Source: Pseudoalteromonas sp. T1lg48
GTDB lineage: Bacteria > Pseudomonadota > Gammaproteobacteria > Enterobacterales > Alteromonadaceae
Reading direction: 5' to 3'
Assembly: GCF_002964785.1 (NCBI RefSeq)
Contig: NZ_PQCC01000013.1
Location: 1-64,000, forward strand
Length of the DNA: 64,000 nt
The notes beneath the pieces are model-generated. The model saw only the letters and a list, made by a program, of their open reading frames with translations, was not told the origin of the DNA and did not search any database. A program made the position numbers and the translations under genes. Positions within the stretch are counted from its first letter, which is position 1. Each line of letters begins with the position of its first letter. Below, in pieces: positions 43,555-52,475 of this stretch.

Positions 43555-45588
43555 ATGCGCGTATTTATCCCTTTGCTTTTGGCATCGCCATTAGCGCTGG
43601 CAAAAACCGTGAGCGTCAGCTCTCCCGACGGCCAGATCCAATTTTCCTTAAGCGATGAAGGTGCCCCAAGTTACCAGGTCACCTTTGCCGGTAAGCCGGT
43701 AATTAACTCATCCAAACTGGGTTTTTATTTTAAGAACGAAGCGCCACTGCGTGACGACCTAGTGATCAGCAACACGCAAATCCAAAGCGTCGACCAAAGC
43801 TGGCAACAGCCCTGGGGTGAGCAACGCCTTATTCGCGATAATCACAACGAACTGGCGGTTACCTTTAGCGATGAAAACGATGCCAGCCGCAGCTATACGG
43901 TGCGTGTACGTGCCTTTAACGACGGCCTGGGCTTTCGTTATGAATTAGAAGGCAAAGAGCGCCCCGACTACCAGATCACCGATGAGCTCACCGAGTTCGC
44001 CCTGGCCGGACAAAACAACGAAGCGCTGTGGATCCCGGCCCGAGGCTGGAATCGTTACGAGTATGTGTATAAGCGCACCGACGCCAGCGAGGCGGCCCAT
44101 GTTCATACGCCCTTTACCCTGAAAATGGGCAATGGCGTCCATATCAGTATTCATGAGGCTGCCCTGGTCGATTATGCCGGCATGACCCTAAATCAGCGTC
44201 GTCCGGGTATTTTTAAAGCCGATTTAACGCCCTGGTCAGACGGCATTGCGGTGAAAACCGAAAACGGTTTCACCACCCCCTGGCGTACCATTCAAATCGC
44301 CGATAAGGCCACCGGGCTACTTAACTCGCACCTGATCCTCAACCTCAATGAACCGAATAAACTCGGCGATGTATCCTGGGTTAAGCCGGGTAAATACGTG
44401 GGTATCTGGTGGGGCATGCATATCAATGAAAACACCTGGGGCAGCGGTGAAAAACACGGCGCCACCACAGAAAACACCATTGAATACCTGGACTTTGCCG
44501 CCAAATATGGCTTCGATGGCGTGCTCGTTGAAGGCTGGAACGAAGGCTGGGACGGCGACTGGTTCTTTAATGGCGATGTCTTTAGCTTTACCAAAAGCTA
44601 TGATGATTTCGACCTGGCCGCCATTGCCAAACACGGTAAAAAGGTCGGTGCGAAGCTGATCGGTCATCACGAAACCTCGGGCAATGTCAGCAACTATCGT
44701 AACCAGATGGAAGACGCCTTTAAGCTCTATCAGAAACATGGCGTAAGCCAGATCAAAACCGGTTATGTTGCCGACGGCGGCAATATCAAACGCATCGATG
44801 AGCAGGGTATCGCCCGCTACGAGTGGCACGACGGCCAGTTTATGGCCAACGAGTACCTCTATAACATCGAGCTGGCGGCCAAGTATCAGCTCAGCATCAA
44901 TACCCATGAGCCGATTAAAGACACCGGCCTGCGTCGCACCTACCCGAACTGGATCACCCGTGAAGGGTCGCGCGGTCAGGAATTCAATGCCTGGGGCACG
45001 CCGCCTAACCCACCTGCACATACGCCCATGCTGGCCTATACCCGCATGCTGGCGGGGCCAATGGACTTCACTCCGGGGATCTTCGATATGGGCTTTAACG
45101 GCTTAGGCGCCGATACCAACCGCCCGCAAACCACCCTGGCGAAACAGCTGGCCCTGTATGTGGTGCTCTACAGCCCGGTGCAAATGGCGGCGGATTTACC
45201 CCGTAACTATCTGGCCAAGCCGGATGCCTTCCAGTTTATCCAGGATGTGCCCACCGACTGGGAGCTTAGCCAGGCCATTGCCGGTGAAATGGGCGAATAC
45301 GTGGTTTTTGCCCGTAAGGAGCGCAAGCGGGATCACTACAGTGGTCAGGACTGGTACCTGGGCGCCATTACCGATGGCGAGGCCCGCAAGGTCGATATCA
45401 AGCTCGACTTCTTAGAGCCGGGTAAGCGCTTTGAGGCGCAGATTTATGCCGATGGCGAGGATGCAGAATGGGTGAATAACCCCTACAGCATGGCTATCAG
45501 CAAGCAGATGGTCACCAGCAAAGACCAGCTTACGCTTAAGCTGGCGCCCAGCGGTGGTACAGCGATTCGCTTTAAGGCCCTGGACTAA
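43555..45588 (+). CDS. Glycoside hydrolase family 97 (alpha-glucosidase, SusB-like)
   Basis: From the ATG at 43555 (AGGA 8 nt upstream) the product is 677 residues, with a signal peptide (MRVFIPLLLASPLALA). The N-terminal beta domain starts VSSPDGQIQFSLSDEG. The catalytic barrel carries GVLVEGWNEGWDGDW, GHHETSGN (about residue 372), NTHEPIKDTGLRRTYPNW and RGQEFNAW. The two Glu of HHETS and HEPIKDTG correspond, from memory, to the inverting branch (SusB), not the retaining Asp branch. No SusC/D or transport genes lie nearby. The product is periplasmic. Confidence 0.92.
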   Translation: MRVFIPLLLASPLALAKTVSVSSPDGQIQFSLSDEGAPSYQVTFAGKPVINSSKLGFYFKNEAPLRDDLVISNTQIQSVDQSWQQPWGEQRLIRDNHNELAVTFSDENDASRSYTVRVRAFNDGLGFRYELEGKERPDYQITDELTEFALAGQNNEALWIPARGWNRYEYVYKRTDASEAAHVHTPFTLKMGNGVHISIHEAALVDYAGMTLNQRRPGIFKADLTPWSDGIAVKTENGFTTPWRTIQIADKATGLLNSHLILNLNEPNKLGDVSWVKPGKYVGIWWGMHINENTWGSGEKHGATTENTIEYLDFAAKYGFDGVLVEGWNEGWDGDWFFNGDVFSFTKSYDDFDLAAIAKHGKKVGAKLIGHHETSGNVSNYRNQMEDAFKLYQKHGVSQIKTGYVADGGNIKRIDEQGIARYEWHDGQFMANEYLYNIELAAKYQLSINTHEPIKDTGLRRTYPNWITREGSRGQEFNAWGTPPNPPAHTPMLAYTRMLAGPMDFTPGIFDMGFNGLGADTNRPQTTLAKQLALYVVLYSPVQMAADLPRNYLAKPDAFQFIQDVPTDWELSQAIAGEMGEYVVFARKERKRDHYSGQDWYLGAITDGEARKVDIKLDFLEPGKRFEAQIYADGEDAEWVNNPYSMAISKQMVTSKDQLTLKLAPSGGTAIRFKALD

Positions 45589-45595
45589 CAACGAA

Positions 45596-45628
45596 CGAAA
45601 AAGCCACCTACTCGGTGGCTTTTTTATG
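45596..45628 (+). terminator. Bidirectional terminator between GH97 and the DUF6768-type gene
   Basis: AAAAAGCCACC-TACTC-GGTGGCTTTTTT is perfect and has runs of A and T on either side. The stop codon of the convergent small membrane-protein gene lies inside the stem. Confidence 0.93.
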
Positions 45629-45985
45629 GCTGCGCTCAAGCAATAAATACTCGGTGCGTTTAATCTCGCGAATAATAGAGTTGCGGTTCATTTCCATAAA
45701 AATCCACAACTTCACCGCAATCTGCACCATGAGGCCAACAATAAACCACACCGCCCAAAAAATCTGGTCACCGACCTCGGTGGCGACATAAAAGCGATAG
45801 CCACAATAAATAAAAGCCGCCGTGGCAATCAAGGCCAACAGGGTTGAAAGCCACACCCAGCGGCGCATGGAACCCTGGTAGGTTTGCCCCAGGCGGGCAA
45901 ATAAGCCCTCATCCCGACTTAAAATACCATCTAATTGCTGGCGCTCCTGCGCCAGCTCCGATTTAATTTGCTGCTCTAGATTCAT
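45608..45985 (-). CDS. Small membrane protein downstream of an ECF sigma factor (DUF6768-like)
   Basis: From the ATG at 45985 (GAGGAA about 9 nt upstream) the product is 125 residues. It has a soluble N-terminal part (about 1-45), two transmembrane helices (WVWLSTLLALIATAAFIYCGY; FWAVWFIVGLMVQIAVKLWIF) and a charged C-terminal tail. The start overlaps the end of the sigma-factor gene by 23 bp. Its position is that of an anti-sigma factor, but it does not show a recognisable zinc anti-sigma motif (HxxxCxxC). The family name is from memory. Confidence 0.78.
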   Translation of the reverse strand: MNLEQQIKSELAQERQQLDGILSRDEGLFARLGQTYQGSMRRWVWLSTLLALIATAAFIYCGYRFYVATEVGDQIFWAVWFIVGLMVQIAVKLWIFMEMNRNSIIREIKRTEYLLLERSHKKATE

Positions 45986-46514
45986 GCTCGTTTCCTCTTT
46001 CATCTCGGGCCCACTGGCTTAATTTCTGTCTGGCACTGTGTAAGCGCGATTTAATTGTGCCTATAGGCGTATCGAGTACCGTGGCGATATCCGCTATGGA
46101 TAACTCTTCCAAATAAAACAAATACACACTATGGCGCTCCACGTCTGGCAGTTGGGCTATCAGGGCGAGTAAGTCTAAATGCCGCTCTACCTTGGCCGTA
46201 TCCCCGCCTTGTTGCGGCGGTGGCTCGGCCATCAGCAGCTCTTTTTGCCGACGTCGCCTTAGGTCGATAAAACGTCGATACACGGCGCGAAACAACCAGG
46301 CTTTAAAGGCACTGGGTTCAAGCAAAACGCGCATATCTTTGGCCACCTTGCTCCATACCTCCTGAGTGAGATCCGCCGCATCCTGCTCACATTGGCAGAG
46401 CTTAAAGGCAAATCGGTAACTGCCCTGATAATGACGCTCACACAAGGCGGAGAAGGCGCTTGAATCTCCTTTTTGCGCGGCCAGCACCAGCAAAGCAGTG
46501 ATTGTTTCTGTCAT
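45963..46514 (-). CDS. ECF-type RNA polymerase sigma factor
   Basis: From the ATG at 46514 the product is 183 residues; a TTG at 46526 is possible. Region 2 is ALCERHYQGSYRFAFKLCQCEQDAADLTQEVWSKV with the -10 recognition helix, and region 4 is LPDVERHSVYLFYLEELSIADIATVLDTPIGTIKSRLHSARQ. The linker carries a proline/glutamine segment. It is coupled to the small membrane protein downstream. Its regulon cannot be told from this window. Confidence 0.92.
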   Translation of the reverse strand: MTETITALLVLAAQKGDSSAFSALCERHYQGSYRFAFKLCQCEQDAADLTQEVWSKVAKDMRVLLEPSAFKAWLFRAVYRRFIDLRRRRQKELLMAEPPPQQGGDTAKVERHLDLLALIAQLPDVERHSVYLFYLEELSIADIATVLDTPIGTIKSRLHSARQKLSQWARDERGNEHESRAAN

Positions 46515-46671
46515 AGTGAAAATCAACTCTTTATTACAAGACGTAACAGCCTTAAAAAAGGTTGGCGCACCACGTAATTAATTTGTGATAGCGCCAAAAG
46601 CATAGTGGCCAGTATGGTCCAAAACTAAAGGGAATTAATTGATTTTAAATATGGCTATGCATTGAGTCGGG

Positions 46672-47943
46672 TTACTGAGGTAACTGAATCTGCGCTATGG
46701 CGCCCCCTTGGGGGTTATTGACCAGTGTTAACTCGCCGCCCTGAGCCCGTATAATCTCGCGACTCAATGTCAGGCCTATGCCTGAACCATTGACCTTGGT
46801 GGAGTAAAAGGGCACAAATAAATTATCCGGGTTTCCTATGCCCGTGCCGTTATCATAAAGGCACAGCTGCCATCTCGCGTCGTTACTGATTTCTAATCTA
46901 AGACCCTCATTGCCTTGCAGAGCATTTGCCTGCTCGCCATTGCGAACCAGATTCAAAAGCGCTTGCTCCAGCTGCTCCATGTCTAAGTGCAACAGGCCGG
47001 CCTCTACATGGCATTGTATTTCAACCTGAGGAAACAGCACCTTTAGGCGTTTTTCTAACTGTGCCAAGGAGACTTCTTTGATCTGCGGTTCTGGTAACTG
47101 TGACAACCTGGAATAACTAGCCACGAAGCTGAGTAAATGCTGCGCTCGCTTTTCAATAACATCCAGCATCTGCGCTTCTAAGGCATGCCCATGTTGTTGT
47201 TGCTCACGTAGGGATTGCGTGAGCGAATAAATGGGGGTTAACGAATTTCGTACCTCATGATTGAGTACTCTCACCAGCTTTTTCCATGCCTGTTTCTCGG
47301 TGCTGCGAAGCGATTGCTCAATAGAGACAAAAACCAGCAACTGATAACTGCGGGCGCCGCGGTGCAATACATGCGTTTCTATCGTATAACGTTGCTCCTG
47401 CTGGCCGTGGCGCAAGTGCCATCGTTCTTGTTGATAATGGAGCCCCAGCTCAGACACAGGCATGCCCAGCAAGGAAAGCGCGCCATAATGCTCATTAGCC
47501 GCCTTATTAGCATGGTATACCTGTTGGTGACCATCGAGCACAACCACGGGAGAGTGCAGTTCATTAATAAGCTCAAAGACAAAGGCTTCATTTTGCGCAT
47601 ACTCATTGCGCTTGTTGCCAATGCGCGTCGCTATACGGCGCAGATCTTCTTTAAGGCCATGTATACGACCACCGTCGTACTGCGCAAAATGCCACATAGT
47701 GAACTCTTCGTTTGCCAGGCTATCAAGCTGCACGGCAACACTATCAAAAGCGTTAATAACACGGTGATAGAGCCACTGCATGGCCCAAAGACTGGGGCCA
47801 AGCACAACCAAGAGCAAGGTAAAGATACTGAGCGTTTCCAGGTCAAAATAATAACCGGCTACCAACAGCAGGATCGCGATGGTGAACAAGGGGACGAGCA
47901 TCAGTAACACCAGACTGCGCTCAAGCGAGCGAGGGCTTGCCAT
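46672..47943 (-). CDS. Intramembrane-type sensor histidine kinase (NtrY-like)
   Basis: The 423-residue kinase has two N-terminal transmembrane helices joined by only about ten residues (residues about 10-60), so it has almost no periplasmic sensor. A HAMP/linker region and a PAS-like segment (FVFELINELHSPVVVLDGHQQVYHANKAANEHYG) follow. The H-box LNHEVRNSLTPIYSL is at about residue 230 and the ATPase has NLVRNGEQA, LCLYDNGTGIGN and GSGIGLTLSREI. Its ATG overlaps the regulator's stop (TAATG). It is the cognate kinase of the NtrC-type regulator and probably senses the state of the membrane or of the adjacent transporter. Confidence 0.92.
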   Translation of the reverse strand: MASPRSLERSLVLLMLVPLFTIAILLLVAGYYFDLETLSIFTLLLVVLGPSLWAMQWLYHRVINAFDSVAVQLDSLANEEFTMWHFAQYDGGRIHGLKEDLRRIATRIGNKRNEYAQNEAFVFELINELHSPVVVLDGHQQVYHANKAANEHYGALSLLGMPVSELGLHYQQERWHLRHGQQEQRYTIETHVLHRGARSYQLLVFVSIEQSLRSTEKQAWKKLVRVLNHEVRNSLTPIYSLTQSLREQQQHGHALEAQMLDVIEKRAQHLLSFVASYSRLSQLPEPQIKEVSLAQLEKRLKVLFPQVEIQCHVEAGLLHLDMEQLEQALLNLVRNGEQANALQGNEGLRLEISNDARWQLCLYDNGTGIGNPDNLFVPFYSTKVNGSGIGLTLSREIIRAQGGELTLVNNPQGGAIAQIQLPQ

Positions 47944-49250
47944 TATTCGCAGCCCAACTGGTATTTTTCTAAGCGCCGATAGATTGCCGATTTACTCAGG
48001 CCAAGGAATTCGCCGGCGGCGACAACATTTCCCTCGAAATGGGCGATGGCATTACCGATCATGCGTTTTTCGGCTTCCTCTAAGCTCATCAGCGGCAGGC
48101 TTTCATTGCTTGTGGCTTGGCTTAAAACAACATCCTTTGCCGTGACCAGCTCTGCATCGCTCATGATCACGGTGCGCTCTAAGATATGGGACAGCTCGCG
48201 AATATTTCCCGGCCAGGCATAGGCTCTAAGTTTCTCTAAGGCACACTTGCTCAACACTTTATTTTGCAGCCGATAACGCTGGCAATGATGATGAATAAAG
48301 TGATTGGCCAAGGGCTCGAGTTCGTCACTGCGCTCTCTCAATGGCGGCAGATTCAATACCAGGGTGTTGAGACGATAGAGTAGGTCTTGGCGAAATTCAC
48401 CGGCCTGGATAGCCGCATCTAAATCCGCATTGGTCGCCGAAATGATACGAGCATTACTGGTGAGGGTTTTTGAGCTGCCCAAGACTTCGTATTCGCCACA
48501 CTCCAATACCCGCAATAGTTTGGCCTGCAAGGCTGGGGGTAAGGTACCAATTTCATCTAAAAATAAGGTGCCGTTTTGCGCTAAGGTAAAGCGCCCTGTG
48601 CGGGCTTCTTTCGCATCGGTAAACGCTCCTTTGGTGTGACCGAATAACTCGCTTTCAAATAAGTTCTCGGGAATGGCCGCCATATTCACGCTGACTAGCT
48701 CTGCGCTGCGGCGAGAACTGTGATTATGTACCATCTCTGCCAGCAGGCTTTTACCTGTGCCATTCTCCCCGGTGATCAAAACATTGGCATCGGTTGCGGC
48801 GATGCGTTTGGCGCTATTGATAAGTGCTAGACTGCGCTCAGAAAACGCCAAAAACTCAGTCTCGGTGCTGTTATCGTGTTGCGGCAGATGCTTGTTAACG
48901 GCGTTGACCAGGCGGCGGTTTTGCCAGGGTTTCTCGACAAAATCACAGGCTCCCAACTGCATCGCTTGCACCGCAAGTTCAACATTGGCATAGGCGGTGA
49001 TCACCACCACGGCTATTTGCTTAGGAAGCTGACGTAACTGTTCGAGAAAACACAAGCCCTCCTTGCCCGATGTGGTGTCTTTGGTGAAATTCATATCCAG
49101 CAGAATTAAATCGATGGGCTGCTGGGTGATAAGGGCTAAAGCGGTTTTAGGAGAGTCAGCTTCCAGGCAGTGGTGGTCTTGATTTTGTAATGCGATCCGT
49201 GCACTTAAGCGCACATCGGGTTGGTCATCAATAATGAGTATACGAGCCAT
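47943..49250 (-). CDS. Sigma-54-dependent response regulator (NtrC family)
   Basis: From the ATG at 49250 the product is 435 residues. The receiver domain starts ARILIIDDQPDVRLSA, with the phospho-acceptor Asp in LILLDMNF. The AAA+ domain has Walker A GENGTGKS (about 160), NLFESELFGHTKGAFTDA (about 200; the usual GAFTGA loop reads GAFTDA), Walker B TLFLDEIGTL and an arginine-finger region. A Fis-type HTH (GNVVAAGEFLGLSKSAIYRRLEKY) closes the protein. It lies after the ABC genes and before its kinase, and is the likely activator of the sigma-54 promoter at 53777-53792. Confidence 0.94.
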   Translation of the reverse strand: MARILIIDDQPDVRLSARIALQNQDHHCLEADSPKTALALITQQPIDLILLDMNFTKDTTSGKEGLCFLEQLRQLPKQIAVVVITAYANVELAVQAMQLGACDFVEKPWQNRRLVNAVNKHLPQHDNSTETEFLAFSERSLALINSAKRIAATDANVLITGENGTGKSLLAEMVHNHSSRRSAELVSVNMAAIPENLFESELFGHTKGAFTDAKEARTGRFTLAQNGTLFLDEIGTLPPALQAKLLRVLECGEYEVLGSSKTLTSNARIISATNADLDAAIQAGEFRQDLLYRLNTLVLNLPPLRERSDELEPLANHFIHHHCQRYRLQNKVLSKCALEKLRAYAWPGNIRELSHILERTVIMSDAELVTAKDVVLSQATSNESLPLMSLEEAEKRMIGNAIAHFEGNVVAAGEFLGLSKSAIYRRLEKYQLGCE

Positions 49251-49283
49251 ATACCTTGGGGTCCCTGTTGCTGTAGTCAAATC

Positions 49284-49302
49284 AAGGGGCTCAAGGCCCC
49301 TT
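49284..49302 (-). terminator. Hairpin between the ABC permease and the regulator gene
   Basis: AAGGGGC-CTTGA-GCCCCTT (minus strand) lies just after the permease stop. On the minus strand the tail is GATTTGAC, only weakly T-rich, so partial termination or mRNA processing is more likely than a full stop. It may set the ratio of transporter to regulator expression. Confidence 0.45.
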
Positions 49303-49305
49303 TTC

Positions 49306-51732
49306 TTATTGTTGTTTTAGTGCCGCCATGGGCTTGTCTCGTATCAGTTGACGCATGGGCCAAATGACTGAAGTCAGGGCAAAAACAATAATCCCAGAGC
49401 TCACTAAAAGCAACCACAAGGGATTAAGGGAGAGCCATAACATCACAGACTGTTGAAACAGCAAATAGCCCCCTAACGACAGGGCAAGGGCCAGGGTAAA
49501 GGCAATAACGAGAGGCATAATGGTATCCTTGATCAATTGACGATAAAGCAAATTGCGCTTTGCTCCCAAAGCCATGCGCATACCGAGTTCATAACGACGC
49601 AACTTCAGGTTGTAACTGAGTACACCGTAAATACCTATGCCGGCCAGCACCAAGGTAAATAGTCCGAGCACAGAGCACAACACCAGCGTGACCTTATCTA
49701 AATGCGTGATTGCCGCGTGTTGTTCCTCAAGGGATTTAAAGCTCCATATCCCAGCGCGGTTGCTAACTTCTTGCATGGCTTGAAATACCGTTTCCCGGTC
49801 TAACATCCTTCCGGGCTCCATCTCTATGAGTAAGGCAAAGGCGTAAGGCCGAGCCGGCCACCAAAAGTGCCGTCCGAGATCTTCATGATAAAACTTCGGA
49901 TGATTAAAGTTTTCGGTAATACCCACCACTTCCACCGGGTTTGCCGGGTCAAAGCTATAGAATTTTTCGCCAATAAGCGAACCGCCAGGCTTAAGCAAAT
50001 CGTTCACCGCCTTGGTCACCAAAAACTCATTTTTTTCACCGCGAATGGCCGCTTCGCTGAAGGTCCGACCTTCAATAATCTTTAGCCCGGTAAATTCGAA
50101 ATAATCCCGACCCACCCAAGCCTGAGGAATAAAGATAGAATCTTTACCCGACATATCCTTAATGGTGCTGGCGCGTTTCCCTCTATCGACCGGGCTCTCA
50201 CCGTGGGTAACGGCCTTGACCCCAGGGATCTGCTGAGCGGCGGCAAGAAACAATTGTAAATCGTCATAGCGCTTCGCCAGCTCATCGCGGTTCTGCTCTA
50301 TATACACCAAGGTCTGGTACAGGTTATCGACGCGGCTGCCCATGGGCCGCTGCAAGGTTTCAACGCTTTTGTGCAGCACCATGGTCGCAGCAATTACCAG
50401 GCCGGTGGCTAAAAATAGCTGAATGGCGATCATCCACTTGACCGTACGCATACTGATTTGACTGACCGCCCCCTTGCCAGAAGACTGAACCTGACTGCGT
50501 AACTGGTTAAAGTTAATTAAGCGGCTGGTGATCCAGGCAAACAACAAAGCAAACAGTGTGCACAGCACCAGCGCACTGGTGACCACGGTAAGATCGATAC
50601 CCACAGTATGTACCAGGGGCATATGACCGGCACTGATCCACTTAAAGAGCTTTACACCCCAAGCGGCAATAAACAGCGCAACGGCCACCGCACTGGCCAT
50701 AAGGACAAAGGTTTCAGCGAGGATACTGGTGAATAAAGCCTTGCGCTTGGCACCGAGCACCGCTTGCAAGGCGAGCGTTTTATGTTTGGCCACCGCTCGG
50801 GCAATAAAGAGGTTACTCACATTCAGAAGGGCTATCAGCACTAAAGCTATAACACCAGCCAGCAGCATAACGGCGAGGTCATCATTATCGCCAAGCTCGG
50901 CCTGACGAAAAGGCGTAACAATGGGCTTTAAGTCCTTAAGCTCATTAAATTCGGCTCTCCACTGCGCTTTGATATCTTGAATTCGTTGGTACAGCTCGGC
51001 TTCGACCGACTCCTTGGTAGCCTCGGGCTTGAGTACGCCAACGAGCTTCATACCACGAAATAAATTCCACCAGGCGCTGGGGTTTTCATCGTTGAAATAG
51101 CGCGTATCGGCACTGAATTTAAACCATAACTGGTTATCGCCCCGATTAAACATGTAAGGATCTTGGTAATCTTTTTCGACCACGCCAACAATGCGATAGT
51201 GCTTGTCGAGCTTGATCAGGGTTTGCCCGATGACACCGTCATCACCGCCATAGTAGCGCTGCCAAAAATCGTAGGAGATCAACACCTCGTCTAACGGCTC
51301 TTCGACACGTTGCTGCGCACTCATGTACTGACCCAAAGCGAGCGGCACGCGAAACAACTCATAGTAGTCATCGCTGGCGAATGTCATTGGAATACGCGGT
51401 TTGCCCGGCAAGTTGCTGATCACGTCTTCACCTGAGTTGACCAGGGCATGACGGCTAAATGAGGTTTGCGTTTTATACCAGTGCAATACCGACTGAAAGC
51501 TCTGAAACCCAGGGCTATTGTAATCAGGATAAATATTATCCTGCTCAACAATCACCAGGCGGGATTCTTGTTCAACATTAAGGGGAGCAACAAAGTAGCT
51601 GCTAAACAGGCTCATTACTACAAAAAAACATGCCAGGGTAATAGCCAAGGTAGATACCGAGGCGGCAACAAAGCCCGGGGCTTGGCGTAAGGACGCCAGT
51701 GCCATTTTTATATGCATGATCAGAGATGCCAT
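49306..51732 (-). CDS. ABC transporter permease with duplicated MacB/FtsX modules
   Basis: The 808-residue permease has an N-terminal helix (LRQAPGFVAASVSTLAITLACFFVVMSLF). Two MacB-type periplasmic domains are each followed by an FtsX set (VIALVLIALLNVSNLFIARAVAKHKTLALQAVLGAKRKALF and LFTLVLAGIGIYGVLSYNLKLRRYELGMRMALGAKRNLL). The duplicated layout resembles the long MacB-like permeases of antimicrobial-peptide or macrolide efflux systems. The ATG overlaps the ATPase stop by 1 bp. Confidence 0.92.
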   Translation of the reverse strand: MASLIMHIKMALASLRQAPGFVAASVSTLAITLACFFVVMSLFSSYFVAPLNVEQESRLVIVEQDNIYPDYNSPGFQSFQSVLHWYKTQTSFSRHALVNSGEDVISNLPGKPRIPMTFASDDYYELFRVPLALGQYMSAQQRVEEPLDEVLISYDFWQRYYGGDDGVIGQTLIKLDKHYRIVGVVEKDYQDPYMFNRGDNQLWFKFSADTRYFNDENPSAWWNLFRGMKLVGVLKPEATKESVEAELYQRIQDIKAQWRAEFNELKDLKPIVTPFRQAELGDNDDLAVMLLAGVIALVLIALLNVSNLFIARAVAKHKTLALQAVLGAKRKALFTSILAETFVLMASAVAVALFIAAWGVKLFKWISAGHMPLVHTVGIDLTVVTSALVLCTLFALLFAWITSRLINFNQLRSQVQSSGKGAVSQISMRTVKWMIAIQLFLATGLVIAATMVLHKSVETLQRPMGSRVDNLYQTLVYIEQNRDELAKRYDDLQLFLAAAQQIPGVKAVTHGESPVDRGKRASTIKDMSGKDSIFIPQAWVGRDYFEFTGLKIIEGRTFSEAAIRGEKNEFLVTKAVNDLLKPGGSLIGEKFYSFDPANPVEVVGITENFNHPKFYHEDLGRHFWWPARPYAFALLIEMEPGRMLDRETVFQAMQEVSNRAGIWSFKSLEEQHAAITHLDKVTLVLCSVLGLFTLVLAGIGIYGVLSYNLKLRRYELGMRMALGAKRNLLYRQLIKDTIMPLVIAFTLALALSLGGYLLFQQSVMLWLSLNPLWLLLVSSGIIVFALTSVIWPMRQLIRDKPMAALKQQ

Positions 51733-52463
51733 TAGACTGCCTCCAATTCTGCACTGGCAGCCGTTGTTTGAATATTATCGGTGTTAATGATTTTGCCATC
51801 GAGCAGCTTTACCTGCTTTTTGGCATAGCCGGCATAACGCGGATCATGGGTCACCATACAAATCGTGGTGCCCTGCTCATTTAATTCTGCCAACAAGGCC
51901 ATCACCGCGTCGCCATTTTTTGAATCCAGGTTACCGGTCGGCTCGTCAACCAACAAAATACTGGGGGTACCCGCCAAGGCGCGGGCGATGGCAACGCGTT
52001 GTTGTTGCCCCCCTGAGAGCTGATTTGGCTTGTGATTGGCACGATGGCTGATTTCAACCTGGCCCAAGGCGTGTTCCACCCGCTCTGCTATTTCAGCTTT
52101 ACTCAAAGCGGGCTCCCGATATTGCAGTGGCAGCGCCACGTTGGCAAACACGCTCAGCTCGTCAATCAAGTTAAATGACTGAAAAATAAACCCAATGTGT
52201 AGGTTTCTTAATTCTGCCTGGGTATCCATATCCAGGCTTTGTGTGTCCACGCCTTCAATCTGGTAGCTACCGCCACTGATATCGTCTAGTAACCCCATCA
52301 AGCTTAATAAAGTCGATTTACCACAGCCTGAGGGGCCGCTAATGGCAATGTAATCGCCTTTATAAATTTTGAGGTTAATGTCACTGAGTGCATGTGTTTG
52401 CACGTCGTCGCTGGTGTACACCTTAGACACCTGTTGTAATTCAATAATAGGCTTGGCTTGCAT
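51732..52463 (-). CDS. ABC transporter ATPase, LolD/MacB type
   Basis: The 243-residue ATPase has Walker A (GPSGCGKSTLLSLMGLLD), the family motif FIFQSFNLIDELSVFANVALPL, signature LSGGQQQRVAIARAL and Walker B ILLVDEPTGNLDSKNGD. It partners FtsX-type mechanotransmission permeases. The gene lies 12 bp after the adaptor gene and is coupled to the permease. Confidence 0.95.
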   Translation of the reverse strand: MQAKPIIELQQVSKVYTSDDVQTHALSDINLKIYKGDYIAISGPSGCGKSTLLSLMGLLDDISGGSYQIEGVDTQSLDMDTQAELRNLHIGFIFQSFNLIDELSVFANVALPLQYREPALSKAEIAERVEHALGQVEISHRANHKPNQLSGGQQQRVAIARALAGTPSILLVDEPTGNLDSKNGDAVMALLAELNEQGTTICMVTHDPRYAGYAKKQVKLLDGKIINTDNIQTTAASAELEAV

Positions 52464-52475
52464 AATGACGTCCTG

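Noticed and set aside
44317..45021. A 234-codon antisense open frame within the GH97 gene
   Set aside because: It is the mirror of a conserved catalytic-domain coding sequence and shows no independent features.
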